This document shows, in pieces, positions 1 to 5,357 of a DNA stretch of 14,727 nucleotides. The DNA is taken from NCBI GenBank assembly GCA_002428605.1, contig DIXH01000103.1, positions 1 through 14,727 on the forward strand, written 5' to 3'. The notes under the pieces were generated by a model, which ran no database searches, was not told the DNA's origin, and saw only the letters and a list, made by a program, of their open reading frames with translations. Source of the stretch: Clostridiaceae bacterium UBA6085 (GTDB lineage Bacteria > Bacillota > Clostridia > Clostridiales > Clostridiaceae). Each line of letters opens with the position of its first letter. Positions within the stretch are counted from its first letter, which is position 1. The translations under genes were made by a program, and so were the position numbers.

Positions 1-345
1 ACCCACATATAGTAAAGAAGAGCCAAAAATTGTCATATTTTTGTATGGATCCCCCATTAAATCGGCAACCGCCCCTTTATTTGAGAGCCATCCAATAAGT
101 CCTTTCAAAAAAACAAATGTAAGAAATACATGAGCAGCTATTGATACAAACATTATCGAAATCAAAGTAGCATACAGGACCATCTGCGTTCCACTTAATC
201 CTGTCCATACAATATCAGATAATTTTATAAGCCCTTTACCGTGTGGTATTGCAAACTGCAGAAAATTGAACGGCATAAGAGATATTCCACCAGCAGCTAG
301 AGACGCCTGGAAGAAAAGCGGATTAAACTTATTATTCACATTCAT
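1..345 (-). CDS. Polytopic membrane protein, 3' end cut off by window (possibly TsoY-like)
   Basis: About 115 N-terminal residues are visible and the gene runs off the left edge. Hydrophobic stretches at about residues 12-33 and 55-80, and another beginning near 105, indicate an integral membrane protein. The N-terminal pattern (NKFNPLFFQASLAAGGISL, then a Phe-rich segment and PHGKG) reminds me of the TsoY family of transporter-like membrane (seleno)proteins. That match is from memory and unverified. No in-frame TGA occurs in the visible part. It begins 5 nt after the stop of the DsrE-like gene, so it is the last visible gene of that operon. Start choice is unclear: the first ATG (345) touches the GAGG motif, whereas the in-frame GTG at 339 sits 6 nt after it and may be the true start. 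Confidence 0.6.
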   Translation of the reverse strand, partial: MNVNNKFNPLFFQASLAAGGISLMPFNFLQFAIPHGKGLIKLSDIVWTGLSGTQMVLYATLISIMFVSIAAHVFLTFVFLKGLIGWLSNKGAVADLMGDPYKNMTIFGSSLLYVG

Positions 346-350
346 CCTCA

Positions 351-671
351 CTAAAATGTCACCATTTTATCAGCCCACTCGACCATTTCAACACAATCGA
401 CCATTGTATTGATTGGACAAACTTCAGTACCACCCATATTTCTTGATTTCAGGCACGTCCCACAGGCTAGAATTTCACCATCCAACTCATGAAACGCCTT
501 AATCTGAACTGCCACATCAAATTTTTCATGGGTCTGATTCTCAATTTCCACACCTTCTCCCATAAGGAACACTTTGACCTCATGTCCGGTTTTCTTGGCA
601 GTCACTGCGAATCTCATAGCATTCCACGCTTTTTCAAATTCCTTTGTTTCAATTATGATACCTATCTTCAT
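351..671 (-). CDS. DsrE-family small sulfur-relay-like protein
   Basis: A 106-residue protein with the alpha/beta DsrE-like pattern: an N-terminal strand (KIGIIIET), a helix with AMRFAVTAKKTGHEVKVFLMG, then LACGTCLKSRNM near residues 68-78. Cysteines C70 and C73 (CGTC), C85 and C93 occupy the region where DsrE/TusD-like proteins carry persulfide-accepting cysteine. Family members move sulfane sulfur between protein partners in the cytoplasm; the donor and acceptor here are unknown. The reading frame is open to 689, but I start at the ATG at 671 because AGGAGG lies 6 nt before it. It sits between the CGGC-domain gene and a membrane protein start 5 nt away, so it probably works with them. Some DsrE relatives are named SaoD in selenoprotein-associated operons; I recall this without being able to check it. 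Confidence 0.82.
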   Translation of the reverse strand: MKIGIIIETKEFEKAWNAMRFAVTAKKTGHEVKVFLMGEGVEIENQTHEKFDVAVQIKAFHELDGEILACGTCLKSRNMGGTEVCPINTMVDCVEMVEWADKMVTF

Positions 672-844
672 CTTAACCCTCCTGAACATCGTTTTTTACT
701 GCAATTGCTTTTTAAGTCCCACTATCTTATTCTTAATCAATTAACATCCAAGTCTGTATCTGATACCCCGAGACCTTAAGCTTCAGTCGCTTCCATACTA
801 TTAAATATCATAGACATGCAGCACGAAATATAAGCACAAAAGCT

Positions 845-1177
845 TTAATGCGTATAATCAATCATTGTAATTGATTCTCCAACCTTCCTCTCTATGGCCG
901 CTTTCATCTGTTCCGCATGAGGACAGGCAAATCCAATGGGATTTCCTCTTGTAATGCATGAAGCAAGGACTATAGTGTCCGCCCCTCGCTTTACCATCTC
1001 AGCTGCTCTCGTTACAGCTTTTTTACCAGGACATCCACCGCAGGTATTTACTCCAATTACCTCAATTTCATCTTCAACATCTCTAAAAGCCAATTTCTTT
1101 GTATCCATTACCTTGAAACAAGTCGTGGCAGGACACATATCCTCTGTCTGCATGCATCTTATTAATCCAACCTTCAT
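845..1177 (-). CDS. CGGC-domain protein (cysteine-rich, probable metal or redox role)
   Basis: A 110-residue protein matching the CGGC-domain pattern (Pfam CGGC). The diagnostic CGGCPGKK motif is at residues 45-52, in the context IGVNTCGGCPGKKAV. Seven cysteines are visible: C8, C14, C19, C45, C48, C73 (ASCITRGNP) and C84 (GFACPHAE). Such clustering is typical of a proposed metal- or cluster-binding domain; no enzymatic reaction is established for the family as far as I know. A GGGGG ribosome site precedes the ATG. It begins 18 nt after the ArsR repressor stop, so the two are co-transcribed. A 173-nt gap separates it from the DsrE-like gene downstream. Its placement under ArsR control suggests a role in thiol, metalloid or sulfur stress (inference). 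Confidence 0.85.
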   Translation of the reverse strand: MKVGLIRCMQTEDMCPATTCFKVMDTKKLAFRDVEDEIEVIGVNTCGGCPGKKAVTRAAEMVKRGADTIVLASCITRGNPIGFACPHAEQMKAAIERKVGESITMIDYTH

Positions 1178-1195
1178 GATTTCCCCCTTGTCCTT

Positions 1196-1522
1196 TTAAG
1201 TTATTGACTTGACCATATCAAATTGCTTTGCCATTTGTTCTACCATGGCTTCCCTCATAATGATACATGCCTGGAGTGTTTTGGGATTTGAAATGGAATA
1301 GTGCATTTTTGTGCCCTCACGCCTTGCTTCAACCACACCCTTTTCACGCATCACTGCCAAATGCTGAGATATATTCGGAACCTTGACCTCCATTGCAGAA
1401 GCTATCTCATCCACACACATTTCCTTTTCCCCTAATAGAAATAGGATTTCAATCCTTTTTGGATTTGCCATGAACTTGCAAAATTCAGCATGCAGGAAAT
1501 ATAGTTCCTTCTGATTTTCCAT
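1196..1522 (-). CDS. ArsR-family winged-helix repressor, first gene of the CGGC/DsrE operon
   Basis: A 108-residue winged helix-turn-helix regulator of the ArsR/SmtB family. The core runs FCKFMANPKRIEILFLLGE (about residues 14-32), then the recognition helix region VPNISQHLAVMREKGVVEA (about 48-66), and the wing RREGTKMHYSI. Cysteines C15, C36 (EMCVDEIA) and C85 (LQACIIM) are candidates for sensing thiol-reactive, metalloid or persulfide signals. The pattern is not the classical CxC of arsenite sensors, so the ligand is open. The start is ATG at 1522 with AAGGAG 9 nt upstream. It heads the operon CGGC - DsrE-like - membrane protein. A promoter with a dyad just downstream of its -10 box suggests autoregulation. 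Confidence 0.88.
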   Translation of the reverse strand: MENQKELYFLHAEFCKFMANPKRIEILFLLGEKEMCVDEIASAMEVKVPNISQHLAVMREKGVVEARREGTKMHYSISNPKTLQACIIMREAMVEQMAKQFDMVKSIT

Positions 1523-1546
1523 AAATCATTGCTCCTTATCATATTT

Positions 1547-1570
1547 TCGAAAGTATGCAAATACATTCGA
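1547..1570. promoter_or_regulatory. Dyad operator, probably bound by the adjacent ArsR protein
   Basis: The inverted repeat TCGAAAGTAT - gcaa - ATACATTCGA has 10-bp arms with one mismatch. It covers the predicted transcription start and first transcribed bases of the ArsR operon. ArsR-family repressors commonly bind such imperfect 12-2-12 type dyads overlapping the promoter. Assignment to this repressor is inference from position. Confidence 0.65.
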
Positions 1571-1574
1571 GAAA

Positions 1575-1603
1575 ATATTAACACAGATTAGCTTTTTCGT
1601 CAA
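1575..1603 (-). promoter_or_regulatory. SigA-type promoter of the ArsR/CGGC/DsrE operon
   Basis: On the minus strand, TTGACG (1603-1598) is followed by a 17-bp spacer and TAATAT (1580-1575). This is near-consensus for a vegetative promoter, lying about 50 nt before the ArsR start codon. The predicted transcription start, near 1568, falls within the dyad at 1547-1570. Confidence 0.75.
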
Positions 1604-1960
1604 TATATCATATATTTGTCTTGTATTTATATATTTCTTAAATATTATATTAGTTCTATTTATTTCACTCTTAGTCCAGAGAATGCTTCCTGAAAGGCTT
1701 TTGAAATTAATATAAGCATAGAATTCGTTTCTTTAAAGTTTCTTTTCTGATGTTTGGATCTTCAGAAAATCAATGGTATTATTTTACAATAACAAATACG
1801 GCGATCCGGTTGACTTACATTGCTTGCTCCATAAGTATTGAGCTTGTGCTTACTTTTAATAAGAGAAGCTGACATGCTGTTCTCCATCACATTGAGGAGT
1901 GAATTGATCTCTGCTATTCCAAATAGACCAAACAAAAATTTCCCTTAAGGAAAAATTAAT
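1604..1960. other. AT-rich intergenic stretch, no confident gene
   Basis: Between the back of the ArsR promoter and the HesB promoter I see no recognisable gene or RNA. There is a minus-strand open stretch with GTG/ATG starts at about 1890/1887 and a stop at 1762-1764, roughly 40 residues. It reads like ordinary protein (for example SKHKLNTYGASNVSQ) but has no ribosome binding site and matches no family I know. It may be chance or a decayed gene remnant. An imperfect palindrome is centred on CCTTAAGG at about 1944-1951. Confidence 0.4.
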
Positions 1961-1989
1961 TTGAAAGCACATCAAAGCTGTTATATAAT
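1961..1989 (+). promoter_or_regulatory. SigA-type promoter of the HesB-like gene pair
   Basis: TTGAAA (1961-1966), a 17-bp spacer and TATAAT (1984-1989) give a near-perfect vegetative promoter. It stands about 55 nt before the first HesB-like start codon. An AAGGAG ribosome site lies at about 2030, roughly 11 nt before the ATG, a slightly long spacing. Confidence 0.8.
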
Positions 1990-2043
1990 ATATCCAGAAT
2001 GTTGATTAAATTACTAGGATTTAAAAAAGGAGTTGTCATATAG

Positions 2044-2394
2044 ATGGAAACGGTAAAGACCGGCATCATCGAGATGAGCGAGGAGGCATACAGCGAATTC
2101 TTCGATCTGCTCGAGATCAATGAGATAGAGCCAAAAGTCGTCAGGATCGCCCTTGCAGGCTACGGATGCAGTGGCCCGAGCTTCGGACTTATGATGGATG
2201 AACCGGGTACAGGGGACGTGGTGCAGGTTTACGAGGACATCACCTTCATTGTTGCAAAAGAGCTCTATGAAGAGTATGATGGCTTTAAAGTGCTATCAGA
2301 CGACGAGAATTACGGCGGCGGTATGTCACTGAGACCAAGAAATACAGACACAGCATCAGGATGCTCCACATGTGCATCCGGATGTGCAGTTTAG
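2044..2394 (+). CDS. HesB/IscA-like protein with C-terminal cysteine cluster (first of tandem pair)
   Basis: A 116-residue protein of the HesB/A-type family. The start region (IIEMSEEAYSEFFDLLE) resembles the A-type N-terminal helix. VRIALAGYGCSGPSFGLMMDEP (about 33-54) contains the family Cys, C42, in the GCSGP(x)FGL version seen in anaerobic bacteria. The C-terminal tail GCSTCASGC supplies C107, C110 and C114. In classical A-type proteins the corresponding tail is CGC and helps bind iron or an Fe-S cluster, so cluster or metal handling in the cytoplasm is likely. Selenocysteine forms of HesB-like proteins are known, but the codon at position 42 here is TGC. The paralogous gene follows after 11 nt and both share one promoter and terminator. 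The exact client proteins cannot be told. Confidence 0.85.
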   Translation: METVKTGIIEMSEEAYSEFFDLLEINEIEPKVVRIALAGYGCSGPSFGLMMDEPGTGDVVQVYEDITFIVAKELYEEYDGFKVLSDDENYGGGMSLRPRNTDTASGCSTCASGCAV

Positions 2395-2405
2395 GAGGAA
2401 GATCA

Positions 2406-2750
2406 ATGGAAACAACAAAGAAGGAAGTACTCACACTCAGTGAAGGCGCATACAACGAATTCAAGTCATTCCTTGCGTCTAACAACGTAACCGACAGCAA
2501 CATCAGGATAAGCCTCGCAGGCTACGCATGCAGCGGACCAAGGTTCGGACTCATGGTGGATGCACCCGGAGCTGAAGACCTGGTAGCAACAGTAAATGAC
2601 ATCAACTTCATAGTTGAGAAGAACCTTTACGAGGAATTCGAAGGATTCCAGATACTGTCAAGCGAAGAGAACTTCGGACAGGGAATGGTCCTAAGACCAA
2701 ACAAGGTAGACGACAGCGCAGGCGGATGCTCATCCTGCTCAGGCTGCTAA
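2406..2750 (+). CDS. HesB/IscA-like protein with C-terminal cysteine cluster (second of tandem pair)
   Basis: A 114-residue paralogue of the preceding gene; by eye a little under half of the aligned positions are identical. The shared block is RISLAGYACSGPRFGLMVD, with C42, and the protein ends at the last cysteine of GCSSCSGC (C108, C111, C114). I start at the ATG at 2406 because AGGAGG overlaps the stop of the first gene and ends 7 nt before this ATG; the frame is open further upstream, but without a ribosome site. The two genes look like a local duplication kept in one transcription unit, perhaps forming a heteromeric pair (inference). A strong terminator follows immediately. Confidence 0.86.
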   Translation: METTKKEVLTLSEGAYNEFKSFLASNNVTDSNIRISLAGYACSGPRFGLMVDAPGAEDLVATVNDINFIVEKNLYEEFEGFQILSSEENFGQGMVLRPNKVDDSAGGCSSCSGC

Positions 2751-2762
2751 CAAGAAAAACTC

Positions 2763-2798
2763 ATGCTCCATTCACAAAAGTGAATGGAGCATTTTTTT
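2763..2798 (+). terminator. Rho-independent terminator of the HesB pair, possibly bidirectional
   Basis: A perfect 13-bp stem (2763-2775 with 2780-2792) with an AAAA loop is followed by seven T residues. It starts 13 nt after the second HesB stop. Read on the minus strand the same stem is followed, after three bases, by TTTTT, so it may also end the convergent DUF2812 transcript. Confidence 0.93.
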
Positions 2799-2825
2799 CT
2801 TCAATATTTTCCAGTCCGTTACTGA

Positions 2826-3953
2826 CTATTTTCCCTCATCTATCCTCATCAGGTATTCCCTTACTGAATCTACAACAGAATGTACACTTTCATTTCCTGT
2901 GTAGCTTGCAAAAACCACAAGGTCATCTTTTGAGGCAAACACGTAGCAGCCATTCCATCTTTCCTCTGTGGCTACATAATCAAGCCAGACATCGTCAGCT
3001 ATAATAAGATTGCCTTTGCTGATCCTTGATTCCCATCCTCTGGTCACCATTCTTGAATGATCAGGGATCTTCAGGTCATAGAAATATACAAAAAGATTGG
3101 GCTCGTATCCATCTGAAGACATCCAGATTTCTGAGCCATGGTACATCCTGTCTGTCAGAACTGATCCCGATTCATGGTAGTACGGCCGCGCCTCTGATAC
3201 AAGGTCTTTTCTTGTATCTATGTCAGGAAGCCTCAATATATCAGAGGAGGCAGCATACGCAGGCATTATCCTCTGTTCGCTGACTATTATCTCACCGATG
3301 TCGGCGAATACGCACCATGCAACGCCTGCAGCAAGGATCGCAATCGAGGCTATCCTCCTTGAAAGTACTTTCCTCCATTCAACATTCTGAAGGATCTCTT
3401 TTCTGAGATACCTGCTCAGCTCATTTATTCCCCTGTACTCCTCAAAAGCCCTGAAAGATGATATTGCAAGCAGCGCCAGGCTTATTCTACTTGTAACCCC
3501 CCTGTCAAGGAGTGAAAGATAGAAATCATCGTCAGTCTTCATGAGAAATATGATCGCAGCGATGCCCAATACAATCAAAATGAATGAAAGTATCAGACCT
3601 CTGTTCATCTTTCTCCCAAGCCTCTCTATGGATATCGACCTGTCATAAGAGTCAGTATGGAGGGGTCTTGAACCCGAATTGCCACCAGTCCTGAAAAGAT
3701 GGACATCTCTCCTGTAGCCTACATGCTCCCAGCCGCAGTCAGAGAACACCTGAAGCTCGTCCTTTCCCGGATCCTTCGCCATGATGTCCATTGAATATCT
3801 GAAGTCCTTTGGCTCACCTTTGTCGAAGGCGGCGTAATAGTATCCGAAATCCCTGACATGCAGGCCTTCCATCGACATATCGTGGAACCAGGCCTCAAGC
3901 ATACCTGTCCTGTACATTCCTGACGGCATCAGCTTTCTTTTTACGGTGCCCAT
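2826..3953 (-). CDS. DUF2812 membrane protein partnered with a PadR regulator
   Basis: A 375-residue protein. Residues about 15-98 match the DUF2812 pattern: a helix with LEAWFHDMSMEGLHV, then YYYAAFDKGEPKDFRYSMDI, a WEHVG motif and a HLFRTG strand. Membrane segments follow at about 119-138 and 199-217, with a weaker one at 153-167. Residues 220-375 form a soluble region facing one side of the membrane, without a match I recognise. The family has no established biochemical function; it is commonly found beside PadR-type repressors. Its ATG overlaps the end of the PadR gene by 13 nt and has AAGGAGG 6 nt upstream, so translation is coupled. An envelope-stress or transport-related role would be a guess. 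Confidence 0.8.
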   Translation of the reverse strand: MGTVKRKLMPSGMYRTGMLEAWFHDMSMEGLHVRDFGYYYAAFDKGEPKDFRYSMDIMAKDPGKDELQVFSDCGWEHVGYRRDVHLFRTGGNSGSRPLHTDSYDRSISIERLGRKMNRGLILSFILIVLGIAAIIFLMKTDDDFYLSLLDRGVTSRISLALLAISSFRAFEEYRGINELSRYLRKEILQNVEWRKVLSRRIASIAILAAGVAWCVFADIGEIIVSEQRIMPAYAASSDILRLPDIDTRKDLVSEARPYYHESGSVLTDRMYHGSEIWMSSDGYEPNLFVYFYDLKIPDHSRMVTRGWESRISKGNLIIADDVWLDYVATEERWNGCYVFASKDDLVVFASYTGNESVHSVVDSVREYLMRIDEGK

Positions 3954-4264
3954 ACCCTGCCTCCTTCAACTGCCATGAAATCCCTGTGCATCATCGCTAT
4001 CCTGTCATGTTCGGCCTGAAGGGCATGCCTTCCATCGACCGTCAGCTGATAGGTCTTTCTCCTGTTGTCTTCCTTAACCATGGATATCAGCTTATCCTTT
4101 TCGAGCCTTGCTAGTACTCCGTAGAGTGTTCCCGGACCCATCAGGACCCTTCCTCCTGATACCTCCTCAATGGCCTCCATGAGCCTGTATCCATGGGATG
4201 GGTTTATTAGTGCAAGAAGGACATAGAACATGGCCTCTGTCATCGGGCCGCCCTGATATGGCAT
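3941..4264 (-). CDS. PadR-family transcriptional regulator
   Basis: A 107-residue PadR-type winged helix protein. MTEAMFYVLLALINPSHGYRLMEAIEEV (about 8-35) is the typical N-terminal helix pair. GPGTLYGVLARLEKDKLI (about 43-60) is the family hallmark recognition helix, followed by the wing KEDNRRKTYQLT. The C-terminal helix is short, as in the small PadR subgroup that dimerises through it. The frame is open to 4384, but I start at the ATG at 4264 because a GGGGGTG ribosome site lies 5 nt upstream and the family begins here. It is co-transcribed with the DUF2812 gene and very likely represses that unit. Confidence 0.88.
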   Translation of the reverse strand: MPYQGGPMTEAMFYVLLALINPSHGYRLMEAIEEVSGGRVLMGPGTLYGVLARLEKDKLISMVKEDNRRKTYQLTVDGRHALQAEHDRIAMMHRDFMAVEGGRVWAP

Positions 4265-4312
4265 TTTTTCACCCCCGGTGTTATTATGCATCGCGATATA
4301 CCGTATGGCATA

Positions 4313-4341
4313 ATAGTAGAGTACTGCATTAATAATGTCAA
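4313..4341 (-). promoter_or_regulatory. SigA-type promoter of the PadR/DUF2812 operon
   Basis: On the minus strand, TTGACA (4341-4336), a 17-bp spacer and TACTAT (4318-4313) lie about 50 nt before the PadR start. A small ATCGCGAT palindrome at 4290-4297 sits just downstream and is a candidate operator. Confidence 0.75.
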
Positions 4342-4349
4342 CATCAAAA

Positions 4350-4387
4350 GGGATGAGCAGGCTGCAATATTGCAGCTTCCTCATCCC
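4350..4387 (-). terminator. Long stem-loop between fructokinase and PadR genes, probable terminator
   Basis: The outer arms GGGATGAG and CTCATCCC (8 bp, perfect) enclose a 3x3 internal mismatch and then the 16-bp perfect palindrome GCTGCAATATTGCAGC. Read on the minus strand, the structure is followed by TTTT and lies 45 nt after the fructokinase stop, so termination of the upstream operon is the simplest reading. The U-tract is short. Because it ends 8 bp before the PadR -35 box, a regulator-binding role is also possible. Confidence 0.6.
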
Positions 4388-4431
4388 CTGATAGATTTCT
4401 GAATCAATGACATATCTTTTGGTTTTTATTT

Positions 4432-5319
4432 TTACCTTTTTCTCTGCTCATCCTCTATTGCAGACAGCCCAAGGGCTATGGCTCCCTTTATCCCTGCATC
4501 GTTTCCGAGCTCGGGGTACACGATGTAAGAATCAAGGTCCTCAAGCTCAGGAGTCCTTATGTAGCCTGCGAGAATCTCACGTACATAACGCCTCACCATT
4601 CCAAGCACATGCCCCCTGTGCATTACTCCTCCGCCTACGACTATCCTCTTCGGTGAAAGTATGAGAATGTAGTTTACCAGGGCCTGAGCCACATAGTAGG
4701 CGAGAATATCGAACACCTTATGGTCGTCAGGTATGTCCCTGCCCTTCATTCCGGTCCTTGCCTCAAGGGCAGGGCCAGCTGCAAGGCCTTCAAAGCAGTC
4801 TCCATGGAACGGGCAGACTCCCTTGAAGTCATCATCCTTGTGCTTTCGAAGTATGATATGCCCCATCTCCGGATGAAGCATGCCGTGGATCAGCTTCCAG
4901 GATTCCATGGCACCTGCGCCTATTCCTGTTCCGATAGTCATGTACAGGCAGGAGTCAAGTCCTCTGCAGGAACCGAAAAATGCTTCTCCCAGGGTTGCTC
5001 CGTTGACATCAGTATCGAATCCCATGGGTGCATCTATATATGTCTTCAGCTCATCAAGCAGATTGTAGTTCTGCCACTTCACCTTTGGAGTGGAGGTTAT
5101 GGATCCGTAGGTTGGTGAATCCCTGTCAAGGTCGATAGGACCAAAGGATCCAACACCCATGGCATCAAGGTTTTCACCGCTGAAGAATTCCCTTACCTTT
5201 GCCATGGTCTTTTCAGGTTCTTCAGTAGGCACTTCCTGTCTTCTTTCGATTTCGCCCTTCTCGTCGCCTATAGCAAGGACAAACTTTGTTCCACCGGCTT
5301 CAATTGCTCCTATCCTCAT
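4432..5319 (-). CDS. ROK-family fructokinase (YdhR/ScrK type)
   Basis: A 295-residue ATP-dependent sugar kinase that would convert fructose to fructose 6-phosphate in the cytoplasm. EAGGTKFV (7-14) is the ATP-binding phosphate-1 motif. FDTDVNGA (101-108) holds the catalytic Asp104, IGTGIGAG (129-136) is the second phosphate loop, and HPEMGHI is at 149-155. The zinc site is H154 with C169, H172 and C175 (CPFHGDC). This set and the length match Bacillus YdhR-type fructokinases; mannose or glucose may also be accepted. AGGAGG lies 5 nt before the ATG. The gene begins 38 nt after the vWA gene stop with no visible promoter between, so it appears to be the last gene of that operon, an unexpected partner for a MoxR/vWA unit. 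Confidence 0.9.
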   Translation of the reverse strand: MRIGAIEAGGTKFVLAIGDEKGEIERRQEVPTEEPEKTMAKVREFFSGENLDAMGVGSFGPIDLDRDSPTYGSITSTPKVKWQNYNLLDELKTYIDAPMGFDTDVNGATLGEAFFGSCRGLDSCLYMTIGTGIGAGAMESWKLIHGMLHPEMGHIILRKHKDDDFKGVCPFHGDCFEGLAAGPALEARTGMKGRDIPDDHKVFDILAYYVAQALVNYILILSPKRIVVGGGVMHRGHVLGMVRRYVREILAGYIRTPELEDLDSYIVYPELGNDAGIKGAIALGLSAIEDEQRKR

Positions 5320-5357
5320 GATTACCTCCTGAAATCTCTTTTTTATCTCAGTCTAAT

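Noticed and set aside
1..2750. Selenocysteine (in-frame TGA) in the DsrE-, CGGC-, HesB-like or membrane genes
   Set aside because: All visible frames are open with TGC/TGT at the key positions; no in-frame TGA was needed. The missing 3' part of the membrane gene could not be checked.
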